Positions 15,452 through 23,621 are shown, counted from the first letter of the stretch. The stretch is 42,583 nt of DNA from an uncultured Bacilli bacterium (GCA_947624175.1 CANQJD010000006.1:1-42583); one strand, 5' to 3'. Numbers and translations: made by a program. The notes: generated by a model from the letters alone, not told the origin.

Positions 15452-16318
15452 ATGACTAAAAATGATTTTATTGATATTGTTTTATATAATATATTAGAAC
15501 AAAAGAATAAGAGTGATGAACTAAAAAATAAAGAATTAACTATCCTTAGTAAAACTTATAATATAAGTTTACAAAATCTAATTGAAAGATATAGATGGTT
15601 AAAAAAAATGAATATAAATCCAAATGATTTTCATCTTGAAGAAAATCATAAACTAATTATGGAAATTTTTGATAATTTTAATAAAATGTTAAATGAAAGT
15701 GAAATCGAATATTATTATACAAGTGGTATTTTATCTTATTTATTAGTTAATAAACCTTTAGAAAGATATCACCATGATTTAGATGTTTTTATTAATATGA
15801 ATGATTTAGAAAAATTAGAAAATATTTGCCATAATTATAATTTTTCTTTTGAAAGAAAAAATGGTGATCGTAGTGATACAACAAAAAGAATTATGCTAAA
15901 AATGTATTATAACAATATTATAGATATTCCTATAACTGTTTTTATGTATGTTAAAAATGATGATTTATCAATTGTTCAAAAAGATTATTTTACAGATGAA
16001 AATAATGATAAATTTGTTGAATATATTTATAATTCACCAGAAATAGTTCAATTAAGTTTTTCTGATCTTCCACAATATCATAATAATATTAAATATTTTG
16101 CAATTACTTTAGAAGCATTATTTCTAAGTAAAAATGGTAATCGTGAAAAAGATATATATGATTGTAATATATTTAAAGATGTACTAGATAAAGAAAAACT
16201 AAGAAAATTAGAAAATAGTTTGAAACTTAATTTGCCTAATAAAATAATTCCTGCTGAAAATGATTCTTTTTATGATTTTATTTTTAAGGATCACCTAAAA
16301 CAGAAAAATTTAAAATAA
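15452..16318 (+). CDS. Nucleotidyltransferase-like protein in the RiPP operon
   Basis: 288 aa. The segment YYYTSGILSYLLVNKPLERY followed by HHDLDVFINM (Asp109, Asp111) matches the polymerase-beta-like nucleotidyltransferase core of the LinA/ANT/AbiEii-type families, with the G-x-x-x, R-x-x-x-D-x-D pattern. N-terminal 60 residues are helical. It follows YcaO by 29 bases with an AAAGAGAG ribosome site, so it is probably the last gene of the operon. It might nucleotidylate the peptide, an inhibitor or a target (self-protection); none of these is shown by sequence. Confidence 0.6.
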   Translation: MTKNDFIDIVLYNILEQKNKSDELKNKELTILSKTYNISLQNLIERYRWLKKMNINPNDFHLEENHKLIMEIFDNFNKMLNESEIEYYYTSGILSYLLVNKPLERYHHDLDVFINMNDLEKLENICHNYNFSFERKNGDRSDTTKRIMLKMYYNNIIDIPITVFMYVKNDDLSIVQKDYFTDENNDKFVEYIYNSPEIVQLSFSDLPQYHNNIKYFAITLEALFLSKNGNREKDIYDCNIFKDVLDKEKLRKLENSLKLNLPNKIIPAENDSFYDFIFKDHLKQKNLK

Positions 16319-16405
16319 AGATATTAATTATATTTTTAGCTTTGAACACATATTTTTAATATTTTTTGAAGATAATAGATTATGGGATTTTTAAAATTCA
16401 TGACT

Positions 16406-16431
16406 AAAGCATCATAGATTTGATGTTTTAA
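16406..16431 (+). terminator. Probable operon terminator
   Basis: AAAGCATCA/TGATGTTTT hairpin with one G-U pair, then T-A-rich sequence. Otherwise 16319-16516 shows no gene or other element I can recognise. Confidence 0.45.
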
Positions 16432-16516
16432 GAGTATACTATTTAACTAGTAATAATTACTATTCACATCCTATAAATGAAAAAAGATAATTTTTTAGAA
16501 AAATTAATAAAATAAA

Positions 16517-16545
16517 TTGACAAGATTTCGAACATTTGATATTAT
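16517..16545 (+). promoter_or_regulatory. Promoter of tRNA-Ser
   Basis: TTGACA, 17-base spacer, TATTAT, 14 bases before the tRNA. Confidence 0.75.
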
Positions 16546-16559
16546 ATATATGTTCACTT

Positions 16560-16652
16560 GGAGTGGTACTCAAGAGGCTGAAGAGGCTCCCCTGCTAAGG
16601 GAGTAGATCGGGTTAAACTGGTGCGAGGGTTCAAATCCCTCCCGCTCCGCCA
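16560..16652 (+). tRNA. tRNA-Ser (anticodon GCT)
   Basis: 93 bases including encoded CCA. Acceptor GGAGTGG/CCGCTCC, anticodon loop CTGCTAA giving GCT, a long variable arm (TAGATCGGGTTAAACTGGTG region) typical of serine tRNAs, and T arm GAGGGTTCAAATCCCTC. Confidence 0.95.
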
Positions 16653-16663
16653 TATTGTAAATT

Positions 16664-16690
16664 ATCCTTATTTATAAGGATTTTTATTTT
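16664..16690 (+). terminator. Terminator of tRNA-Ser
   Basis: ATCCTTA/TAAGGAT stem with loop TTTA and a following T run. Confidence 0.8.
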
Positions 16691-16705
16691 TTTAGGTACT
16701 ATTTT

Positions 16706-17533
16706 TTATTTGTTTTCAATTTTCATTAATTCTTCTTTTTCTATTTGTTTAATTGATTTTGCTGGAGTAGGCAAATCTTCTGGCATAGTTCCACCTAATT
16801 TTTTTATTGTGTCTCTTACAGCCTTACCAACTTTATAATGTGTATTGGTAGCAATTTGTTCGTTAGGTTCTTTTTGCTTTTCAAGTAATGCTTCTGTTTG
16901 AGTTATTCTAAATATATTTGCACCTAATTCTACACTTCCCATATTATCAAGTATATCTTCTCTATATCTTAACCCTTTTCTTTTAGCAATATCGTTAGCA
17001 TTTTCACCATTATATAATCCTTTATAGCCTGCATTTGTAAATCTATCAAAATTCTTAACACCTTTTTCTTTTGCTATTTTATATAAAATTTTGTTTCCAT
17101 CTTTAGTTTGTTTTCTTCTATATAATCTTTTTTCATCTTCACTTAATTTATTGTACTCATTTTCAGTTAATTCCATTTTTCTGGTTTGAATAGCAAAGTA
17201 AGTTTGTCCTAAAGAAACTGCCTCATACTTTGGATTAGCATTTTGGACAATTAAATAACATGCATATCTGCTTAATTTATAGTCTATAATTGGCTTTGTT
17301 GAATTGCCTGCTTTTACGATTTTGGTGTTTACACCAAAATGGGAATTTATATTGTTATTACTTTGAGAGCATGCAATTTGAGCTTTTTCAATAACGGCAG
17401 AAAAATATCTCCATTCTTTGTAACCAAGAATTTGTTGAAGTTCTCGAGCTTCCCAATATTCATTACCATTATTATCAATATGTTTAATATTTTCAAATGT
17501 TTTTTCACTATATGCTTCTAACTCATTATTCAT
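16706..17533 (-). CDS. dinD: DNA damage-inducible protein D family
   Basis: 275 aa, the same length as E. coli DinD. The N-terminal part carries the BRO-N-like block EYWEARELQQILGYKEWRYF and the DinD-specific YKLSRYACYLIVQNANPKYEAVSLGQTYFAIQTRKME. DinD proteins are induced by DNA damage and modulate recombination (in E. coli, inhibition of RecA filaments); mechanism here is inferred. AAAGGA precedes the ATG. It lies just downstream, on the same strand, of an S24-type repressor that would be cleaved on DNA damage, which fits an SOS-controlled pair. Confidence 0.88.
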   Translation of the reverse strand: MNNELEAYSEKTFENIKHIDNNGNEYWEARELQQILGYKEWRYFSAVIEKAQIACSQSNNNINSHFGVNTKIVKAGNSTKPIIDYKLSRYACYLIVQNANPKYEAVSLGQTYFAIQTRKMELTENEYNKLSEDEKRLYRRKQTKDGNKILYKIAKEKGVKNFDRFTNAGYKGLYNGENANDIAKRKGLRYREDILDNMGSVELGANIFRITQTEALLEKQKEPNEQIATNTHYKVGKAVRDTIKKLGGTMPEDLPTPAKSIKQIEKEELMKIENK

Positions 17534-17647
17534 TTTTTCACATCCTTTACTTTTTAATTTTAATAATTATTTTTTTAATCATAGAATAAATAATATATAT
17601 TGCTGTATTAATAATTGAATATATTAAAATTAATTCATTTTGAAACA

Positions 17648-18319
17648 TTATAATCTCGTTCTTTTTTCTTTAGCTATTCCAACAATTTTTACAGGTAAAT
17701 TCTCAACTTGTTCTTTTGTATAAAATGTTGGCTGATAGCCTTCTAAATTATTTAAGTTAAAAGGTGTTAACATGATACCATTTTCATTTATTGTAACCTT
17801 TTTAAAGGTGGCATCAAAATTATTTACCATAACTGCACAATCTTTATTGTTAGCAGATATATAATCAACAGTTTCCTCAAAAATAACATAATCATTTTCT
17901 ACATATTTTGGAAACATACTGTCTCCTTTCACTTTTAATCCATAAAATTTCTTTTCACCTCTTGTCCATTCACGAGGTATATCAATATATTCTATTATAT
18001 CTTGTTGAGTTTCTATTGGAATACCTGCCTTAATAGTTCCTAAAACAGGAATTAATACTGTACTTGATAAAGTATCAATAGGAGTTACATCATTAAATTC
18101 TAATAATGATACTATTTCTTTAGAATTAACAAGCTTATCAACAGAAATATTTAATTCCTTACACATTTTTTTCACATTGCTAACATTTGAATTATCAATT
18201 CCTCGTTTTAATATAGTATCTATAGTTGTGTAAGGAACATCAATTTTTAAAGCAAATTGTCTGACAGAACCATATTTTTCTATAATTTCTTTTTTTAGTT
18301 TATCTTCTAACAACTTCAT
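17648..18319 (-). CDS. LexA/CI-like repressor with S24 self-cleavage domain
   Basis: 223 aa. N-terminal HTH (about residues 15-65) and C-terminal S24 peptidase: cleavage site Ala98-Gly99 in GTIKAGIPIE, Ser134 in KGDSMFP, Lys173 in ATFKKV. Such proteins dimerise on operators and cut themselves when bound to RecA filaments. The HTH is of the phage-repressor type rather than the winged helix of LexA. Two related imperfect inverted repeats lie upstream and are candidate operators. With dinD it forms a small damage-response unit beside tRNA-Ser; no integrase or phage structural genes are seen. Confidence 0.85.
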   Translation of the reverse strand: MKLLEDKLKKEIIEKYGSVRQFALKIDVPYTTIDTILKRGIDNSNVSNVKKMCKELNISVDKLVNSKEIVSLLEFNDVTPIDTLSSTVLIPVLGTIKAGIPIETQQDIIEYIDIPREWTRGEKKFYGLKVKGDSMFPKYVENDYVIFEETVDYISANNKDCAVMVNNFDATFKKVTINENGIMLTPFNLNNLEGYQPTFYTKEQVENLPVKIVGIAKEKRTRL

Positions 18320-18352
18320 TTACTCCTTTCATATAAGATTATAATATAAAAA

Positions 18353-18368
18353 ATACGAAAAATCAAAT
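18353..18368. promoter_or_regulatory. Candidate repressor operator 1
   Basis: ATACGA-AAAA-TCAAAT, imperfect inverted repeat 34 bases before the S24 repressor start, likely overlapping its promoter. Confidence 0.35.
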
Positions 18369-18400
18369 ATTGTTTTAAAAAATATAAAAATTATATTATT

Positions 18401-18513
18401 ATGTATGAAAAATCGTATAAAAGAGAAGAAGATTATTTAAGCAGAAAAGTAGAATATTGAAAAAGTGGTGAATAACACAACAAGAAGTTGTTAATGAATT
18501 AAAAATTTACTAA
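18401..18513 (+). pseudogene. Decayed small-gene fragment
   Basis: Reading from ATG at 18401 gives 19 residues ending SRKVEY, then a TGA. A shift of one base at about 18457 continues as LKKW, a TGA, then ITQQEVVNELKIY and TAA at 18511-18513. The joined text looks like one short HTH-style sequence broken by a frameshift and a stop. It is followed by a good terminator, as if a real transcript once ended here. It could also be a genuine 19-aa ORF; assignment is tentative. Confidence 0.35.
18403..18418. promoter_or_regulatory. Candidate repressor operator 2
   Basis: GTATGA-AAAA-TCGTAT, 6-4-6 imperfect inverted repeat sharing the TA(C/T)GAAAAATC core with operator 1, 50 bases away. Confidence 0.35.
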
Positions 18514-18523
18514 TATGTATACT

Positions 18524-18552
18524 AAGATTAGCTAAAAACTAATCTTTTTTCT
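18524..18552 (+). terminator. Intrinsic terminator
   Basis: Perfect AAGATTAG/CTAATCTT stem, 7-base loop, six T's. It follows the decayed fragment. The remaining bases 18553-18646 hold only an AT-rich leader. Confidence 0.8.
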
Positions 18553-18646
18553 TTACAATTAAATGTCAATTTTAATTTATTTTCAATAATTAATTGAATT
18601 TATAAATTAAATGTTTTATAATTTAATTAGAATAGGAGTTAGGAAA

Positions 18647-19771
18647 ATGGTTAATAATCAAAAAAAGAAAAGTGTTAGTAGTACAATTGGTTTTATTATT
18701 TCAATATTATTAGCAGTTATAATTGTATTATTTTATAGATTTGTTTTAACAAAAGATGGTATTAAAGGTACAAATATTAATAATCTAAATGATGAATATA
18801 CTTTAGATGTTTATAAATATGAAGATGGTAGTTATTGTATGGTTGAAGATGAAGATTGTAGTGAATATGCTTTTTCAATTGAAACAGAAACAACTAATCC
18901 TAAAATATTAATCTTTGATATGGACCAAACTTCTTTTATGTTATATAAAGATAAAAATTTAAAACTTTATGATATAAAAAGTCAAGAATCAAAAGATATT
19001 AATTTAGATGCAGATTATTCTGATTATCAATTAAATGCTGTTGATAATCAAGTAATTGGTATTTTCTATCAAAAAAATGAAAATAGTAACTATGGTTATT
19101 ATAATTTAATAACTAATAAAAAAATGTATGATGATAGTTATACTAATATTTCAGGAACTACTGTAAGTGAATATTTAAATGCTAGCTTATATAAAGATGG
19201 TAAAGTTTCTAATTATCTTTTAAAAACAAGTGAAGAAAAAATTGAAATGGAAACTAATGAATCTGATACATGTGGTATTTATTATACAGTTAATAAAGTA
19301 AATGATAAATTTATTTATTTTGAAAACATTGACTGTGATGGTACATTAAGTAAAAATATATATCTTAATAATAAAAAGAAAATAGCAAATAATATCTTAA
19401 ATATTAATACATCTTTTTATCAAGATAAATTATATATATTAGATAACAAAGTTATAAAAGAATATGATATAGATGGTAATTTATTAACAACTAGTAAAGA
19501 GTTTAATAATATTAAACAAATTATTAATGATTATGTTATATATTTAGATAATGATAATTTAAAAGTATATAATTTAAATACTAAAGAAGATAAAGTTATA
19601 ACAAAATGGAATAATACTTATCTTTATGATGAAATTGAATCTAAATATTATGATAATAAAGGTATCTATATTGTTATTTATTATCCTGAACAAGATAGTA
19701 ATGGTAATTATGGAATGGAATATATCTTAAATAATAATGAAATAAAAGAAAGTCCTATAACTGATAATTAA
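18647..19771 (+). CDS. Membrane-anchored extracellular protein, unknown
   Basis: 374 aa from the ATG after AGGAGTTAGG (an earlier in-frame ATG lacks a ribosome site). One N-terminal membrane segment (about residues 13-34, IGFIISILLAVIIVLFYRF) with a Lys-rich cytosolic start, then an exported domain. The domain has repeated short beta motifs (LYKDGKVSNYL, YILDNKVIKEYDIDGNLL, VIYLDNDNLKVYNLNTKED) suggestive of a beta-propeller. Two CxxDxDC-like acidic Cys patches (SYCMVEDEDCSEY, FENIDCDGTL) may form disulfides. No catalytic motif was found and no family is recognised. Confidence 0.65.
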   Translation: MVNNQKKKSVSSTIGFIISILLAVIIVLFYRFVLTKDGIKGTNINNLNDEYTLDVYKYEDGSYCMVEDEDCSEYAFSIETETTNPKILIFDMDQTSFMLYKDKNLKLYDIKSQESKDINLDADYSDYQLNAVDNQVIGIFYQKNENSNYGYYNLITNKKMYDDSYTNISGTTVSEYLNASLYKDGKVSNYLLKTSEEKIEMETNESDTCGIYYTVNKVNDKFIYFENIDCDGTLSKNIYLNNKKKIANNILNINTSFYQDKLYILDNKVIKEYDIDGNLLTTSKEFNNIKQIINDYVIYLDNDNLKVYNLNTKEDKVITKWNNTYLYDEIESKYYDNKGIYIVIYYPEQDSNGNYGMEYILNNNEIKESPITDN

Positions 19772-19829
19772 TTAATTATTTACTTTTTGTATTCTTTATG
19801 ATACTATATTAGTAGAAAGAAGGAATACT

Positions 19830-21488
19830 ATGAAACCAATTGCACTTGGAACTCATGATTTTAAAGAAATAATAGAAACAAATAGTTTATATATTGATAA
19901 AACCTTATTTATTAAAGATATAATTGATGAAGCATCAAAAGTAGTTTGGTTTCCGAGACCAAGAAGATTTGGTAAAACTTTAAATATGTCTATGCTTGAT
20001 TATTATTTTAATATAGAATACAAAGATAATCCTAATATTAAAGATTTATTTAATGGTTTAAATATAAGTAAAGAAGAAGATAAATACTTGATGGAAATGA
20101 ATAAGTATCCTGTTATATCATTATCATTTAGAGAGTTAAAAGCAAATTCATATCAAGAATTTATTATAAATTTTAAATTATTAATAAATAAATTATATGA
20201 TAAATATAATAATTTATTAAATAGTAATAAAATAGCTGAAATGGATAAAGAGTATTTTAAAAAAATAACTAATATGGATGAAGATGTACTTCTTGCTAAT
20301 TCTATTTCTATGTTAGTTAGAATGTTAAGAAAAGAATATAATAAAGAAGTAATAGTATTATTAGATGAATATGATGCTCCAATATTAAATGGTTATTTAA
20401 AAGGATATTATGATGAAATAATCACTTTTATTAAACAAATATTTGTAACAACATTCAAAGATAATAATGATTTAAAAAAAGGAATAATAACTGGAATATC
20501 AAGAATAAGTAAAGAGAATATGTTTAGTGATGCTAATAATATTGAAGTATATAATATAACTGATTCTAGGTATTCTACTTATTTTGGATTTACAGAAAGT
20601 GAAGTTAAAGAAGTATTAAAGGAATATAATTTAGATGATAATTTTTTAGATGTAAAAAAATGGTATGATGGATATTTATTTGGAAAAAATATAATATATA
20701 ATCCTTGGAGTATATTAAGTTATTTAAAAAATGAAGAACATGAATTGAAAACTTATTGGGTTAAAACAGGTGGTGTAGAATTACTTAAAAATTTAATCTA
20801 TAATCTAAATAATAAACTTGAAATATTAAATAGTTTTGAAAAATTACTTGAAACAGGTAGAATAGAACATATTAATTTAGATGTTAATTTAGATTTAAGT
20901 AATTTAGAAGGAGATAGAAATAGTATTTATACATTATTCATGTTATGTGGATATTTAACTCCTATTGATAATATTTTAGATTATGAAGATGTAACATTAA
21001 GAATACCTAATTTAGAAATTAGAAAGAATTTAGAAAATATAGTTAAGGATTGGTTTGAAAGTGGTCCATTAAAGAATTATGATTTTACAAGTTATTTAGT
21101 TAATCATGATATAGAATTATTTAAAAATGACTTTACAAATATAGTAGAAGAAAGTTTTAGTTATTATGATGTACCAAGTACTAATAATGGAGAAAATTTT
21201 TATCATGCTTTTACTTTAGGATTACTTCGTTCAAGTTCTAATGATTTTGAAATAACAAGTAATCGTGAATCTGGATATGGAAGATATGATTTAATGTTAA
21301 AACCTATAATAGGTAAATATGCTTATATAATAGAATTTAAAGTATCAGATAGTGATTTTGATAAAACAATTAGTGAGGCTTTTAAACAAATAGAAGATAA
21401 TCATTATGATGTATCTTTAAAAGATTATGATGTAACCAAAATGGTAATTGCTTTTAAAGGTAAGAAAGTTAAAATTGAAACTAGATAA
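19830..21488 (+). CDS. AAA-ATPase-like / PD-(D/E)XK nuclease-superfamily protein
   Basis: 552 aa. N-terminal AAA-ATPase-like domain with FPRPRRFGKTLNMSML (a modified P-loop near residues 45-60) and VIVLLDEYDAP (Walker B); C-terminal PD-(D/E)XK-like motif RYDLMLKP...AYIIEFK. This two-domain family (AAA-ATPase_like plus PDDEXK_9) is very abundant in gut bacteria, often in many copies, with unknown function; a nucleic-acid or defence role is suspected. GAAGGAA ribosome site before ATG. Confidence 0.85.
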   Translation: MKPIALGTHDFKEIIETNSLYIDKTLFIKDIIDEASKVVWFPRPRRFGKTLNMSMLDYYFNIEYKDNPNIKDLFNGLNISKEEDKYLMEMNKYPVISLSFRELKANSYQEFIINFKLLINKLYDKYNNLLNSNKIAEMDKEYFKKITNMDEDVLLANSISMLVRMLRKEYNKEVIVLLDEYDAPILNGYLKGYYDEIITFIKQIFVTTFKDNNDLKKGIITGISRISKENMFSDANNIEVYNITDSRYSTYFGFTESEVKEVLKEYNLDDNFLDVKKWYDGYLFGKNIIYNPWSILSYLKNEEHELKTYWVKTGGVELLKNLIYNLNNKLEILNSFEKLLETGRIEHINLDVNLDLSNLEGDRNSIYTLFMLCGYLTPIDNILDYEDVTLRIPNLEIRKNLENIVKDWFESGPLKNYDFTSYLVNHDIELFKNDFTNIVEESFSYYDVPSTNNGENFYHAFTLGLLRSSSNDFEITSNRESGYGRYDLMLKPIIGKYAYIIEFKVSDSDFDKTISEAFKQIEDNHYDVSLKDYDVTKMVIAFKGKKVKIETR

Positions 21489-21531
21489 GTTACTACTCAG
21501 CCCTAACAAGCAAATGAAAAACGAAAATTGT

Positions 21532-21559
21532 TTGACAAATAAAAATAAAATGATATAAT
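21532..21559 (+). promoter_or_regulatory. Consensus promoter of a structured leader
   Basis: TTGACA, 16-base spacer, TATAAT, both perfect hexamers. Transcription would begin at the base of the hairpin that follows. Confidence 0.8.
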
Positions 21560-21565
21560 GGAAAT

Positions 21566-21656
21566 ACGAGATGTGTCCTACTATAGCGAAAAAAGGTATT
21601 TACATCTCGTTTTAATTTTGCTAAAATATAAATATAAAATATCGCTATGGTAGGAG
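21566..21656 (+). promoter_or_regulatory. Candidate RNA switch (terminator-like hairpin with SD-complementary loop)
   Basis: Stem ACGAGATGT (21566-21574) pairs with ACATCTCGT (21602-21610), followed by TTTT. Its loop contains CCTACTATAGCGA (21577-21589), complementary over 13 bases (one G-U) to TCGCTATGGTAGG (21642-21654), which overlaps the ribosome site of the next small ORF. The loop could thus hide the ribosome site in cis. No known riboswitch class was recognised. Confidence 0.5.
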
Positions 21657-21664
21657 AAAAAGAA

Positions 21665-21778
21665 ATGAATAGAAATAATAATGATTTATATAGAATGTAC
21701 GAAGCAGAATACAATAAAAATAAAAAATTAAAACAAGAAAATGTCAACTATATTGTAAACATTAGCACAAATTATTAA
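21665..21778 (+). CDS. 37-aa peptide downstream of the RNA switch
   Basis: ATG 8 bases after TAGGAG. The product begins MNRNNNDLYRMYEAEYNKNK and ends in NYIVNISTNY; it is polar and Asn/Lys/Tyr-rich, with a helical middle. No homologue recognised. The strong promoter and structured leader imply that this small ORF is the gene being controlled. Confidence 0.5.
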   Translation: MNRNNNDLYRMYEAEYNKNKKLKQENVNYIVNISTNY

Positions 21779-21785
21779 AAATTAG

Positions 21786-21814
21786 TTGTAATTCTAGAAG
21801 TATCATGATAAGAT
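21786..21814 (+). promoter_or_regulatory. Promoter of leader cassette 1
   Basis: TTGTAA, 17-base spacer, TAAGAT, about 30 bases before the 22-codon leader ORF. Confidence 0.5.
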
Positions 21815-21845
21815 TAATTCATAAATAGAAAGGAGTGACCCTCAT

Positions 21846-21914
21846 ATGATAAAAATTGTTAATGTATCAAATATAACTTGTCAACATACAGTCAACCATG
21901 GGGGGGGTTACTAA
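21846..21914 (+). CDS. 22-aa leader peptide with G8 tract, copy 1
   Basis: AAAGGAG ribosome site; product begins MIKIVNVSNITCQHTVNH and ends GGGY. The three Gly codons are part of a run of eight G (21900-21907). With nine G the frame would stay open through 18 more codons and stop at 21962-21964 (present numbering), inside the terminator 5' arm. With seven G it stops three codons after the run. A regulatory leader peptide fits better than a functional product. Confidence 0.6.
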   Translation: MIKIVNVSNITCQHTVNHGGGY

Positions 21915-21948
21915 CTAAATTACTTTCTAAAAAATATATATTAAAAAT

Positions 21949-21997
21949 AACACTTAAGAATTAGTAACAATAGTTACTAGATTTTTAAGTGTTTTTT
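21949..21997 (+). terminator. Long attenuator terminator, copy 1
   Basis: Arms AACACTTAAGAATTAGTAAC and GTTACTAGATTTTTAAGTGTT pair over about 20 positions with one bulge around an AATA loop, followed by six T's. It lies between the leader peptide and the 534-aa gene, so it must be bypassed for that gene to be expressed from the upstream promoter. Confidence 0.88.
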
Positions 21998-22016
21998 GAA
22001 TTGGAGGTAAAGAAAT

Positions 22017-23621
22017 ATGGAACAAGTAAAAACTAAAAAGAGAGGTATAATAATAGCCGGAATAAGTGCAATCGTATTAATTGCAGTATTAGGTATTTCA
22101 TTTGCCTATTGGGCATATTCAAGAACTACTGATAATCAGATACTAGTTGCAGGAGATATTTTCATGAAATATACTGAAACTAATCAATTAGTAATCAAGA
22201 ATGCTATACCAAGTAAAGAACCAGGAGCAAATGATTATTTTGAATTTAAGATAACTGGTAAGAACACCTATAATAAACCAATCTGGTATGAAATAGTCTT
22301 AAATCACGGAGTAGAAAATCCAGAAGGAAGAACTGAAAGATTATTAGATAAATTCTTAATGTTTAGATTAGTAGAAATAAAAGGAGAAGAAGAACAAATA
22401 GTAGTCGATAATGCAAGTTATGAAGATATAAAGAGTAAAAAAATCTGGGTAAATACCATACCAGCAGGAACAAAAGATAATATTGAGATAACCTATAGAT
22501 TATATATGTGGATAAGTTTTGATACTAAAATAGGAAATACTACAGGTAATGATTATGATATGGAAACATGGAATAATGAAGTCTATGCAAGTGTTAGAGT
22601 ATCAGTTAATGGAGACTTTGAAGAGAAGGAATTAGAAAAAGAACCTGGAAAAAATTTGATAGAGACATTAAAATCAAAGGCTGACCAAGAAGGAGAAATA
22701 GTAGCAGTTGATAAGGAAGGTAATAAATGTGAAACAATAAGTTCATGTGAAGTTCGAGATTATAGATTTTCAGGAAAACCAGTAAATAATTATGTCAAAT
22801 TAAATAATAATAGTCAAGAAGAAACTTGGAGAATAATTGGAATATTTAAGGATGAAAATGGAGAAGAATATACTAGAATAGCAGGTCGTTTACCGGAAGA
22901 TATTCCAGAAGAATATACAATAGATGGAACAACATATAAAATAAAAAATCTAGATGGTGGTGCTTACTACAATTATATAACGGGAGATGATACTGTTGGA
23001 AATGACTGGAGCAAAGCAGGACTTCAGTACTATTTAAATACAGAACAAGATAGTAAAGGAACTAAAGGATATTTAAATCATTTATCAGAAGAAACTAAAT
23101 CAATGTTACGAGATGAAAAATATTATTTAGGAAGTGTAAATACTAACGATGGTACTATAGTTAAAGAAATTTACAATCAAGAAAGAACTGTAAATGATTG
23201 TCAAGGAGGAGTAGGTCCTATTACTAATGCTACAAGTGAAGCAATTGAAACTAATAGTGGTTGTCGAGTATGGGCTAATAATAAAGCAACATGGGAGGGT
23301 AAGGTAGGTTCATTATATTTAAGTGATTTAATTTTTGTTTATAGTGATAGTTTGAATTATTCTGTTGGAGACTTCATGTGGGGAGCAGGGTCATCTTGTA
23401 GTGATGGCTGGATTGGTTGTGGGATAACTTCGATAAGTCCTAGTAGTGTAGAGACTTTAAACCTGACTAGTATAAGTAATTTTCGTAGTTGGCCAGAGAT
23501 ATATTCTAAATCAATTAGTTCTAGTAGTATTTCTTATATAGTTCTAGCACTTAAGAACTCTGTAGTAATAACAAATGGTTCAGGAACGGAAGCGGATCCA
23601 TACCAATTATCTGCTGAATAA
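22017..23621 (+). CDS. Large surface protein with SipW/TasA-like N-terminus
   Basis: 534 aa. N-terminal membrane/signal segment (about 9-33, GIIIAGISAIVLIAVLGISF then AYW) followed by a camelysin/TasA-like beta domain (LVAGDIFMKYTE, YFEFKITGKNTY, YEIVLNHG). From about residue 205 to the end is a second domain with ETWRIIGIFKDENGEE, a Cys pair region (CSDGWIGCG) and the terminal motif GSGTEADPYQL. The second domain resembles those in the 505-aa protein at 27316. Likely secreted or anchored to the outer face. Ribosome site GGAGG lies just after the attenuator. Confidence 0.75.
   Translation: MEQVKTKKRGIIIAGISAIVLIAVLGISFAYWAYSRTTDNQILVAGDIFMKYTETNQLVIKNAIPSKEPGANDYFEFKITGKNTYNKPIWYEIVLNHGVENPEGRTERLLDKFLMFRLVEIKGEEEQIVVDNASYEDIKSKKIWVNTIPAGTKDNIEITYRLYMWISFDTKIGNTTGNDYDMETWNNEVYASVRVSVNGDFEEKELEKEPGKNLIETLKSKADQEGEIVAVDKEGNKCETISSCEVRDYRFSGKPVNNYVKLNNNSQEETWRIIGIFKDENGEEYTRIAGRLPEDIPEEYTIDGTTYKIKNLDGGAYYNYITGDDTVGNDWSKAGLQYYLNTEQDSKGTKGYLNHLSEETKSMLRDEKYYLGSVNTNDGTIVKEIYNQERTVNDCQGGVGPITNATSEAIETNSGCRVWANNKATWEGKVGSLYLSDLIFVYSDSLNYSVGDFMWGAGSSCSDGWIGCGITSISPSSVETLNLTSISNFRSWPEIYSKSISSSSISYIVLALKNSVVITNGSGTEADPYQLSAE

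Larger units (their letters stand above)
21821..22016 (+). repeat. Leader cassette, copy 1
   Basis: Shares with 27122-27315 the segment ATAAATAGAAAGGAGTGACC plus CTCAT, a 22-codon ORF with a G8 run, the TACTAA stop region, a long terminator with nearly identical arms, and TTGGAGG before the big gene. The order and spacing are kept while the middle of the small ORF has diverged. Confidence 0.85.

Noticed and set aside
16529-16557. GAACAT...ATGTTC as a LexA box in the tRNA-Ser promoter
   Set aside because: The arms are 14 bases apart, unlike the compact Bacillota LexA site, and the sequence is AT-rich enough to give this by chance.
16560-17533. Integrated element at tRNA-Ser with dinD and the S24 repressor
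   Set aside because: No integrase and no second copy of the tRNA 3' end was seen in the window, so an attachment site cannot be supported.
18401-18513. TGA read as Trp in a Mollicutes-type code
   Set aside because: tRNA-Trp is CCA only, and TGA ends intact genes such as miaA. The fragment also needs a frameshift, so decay explains it better.
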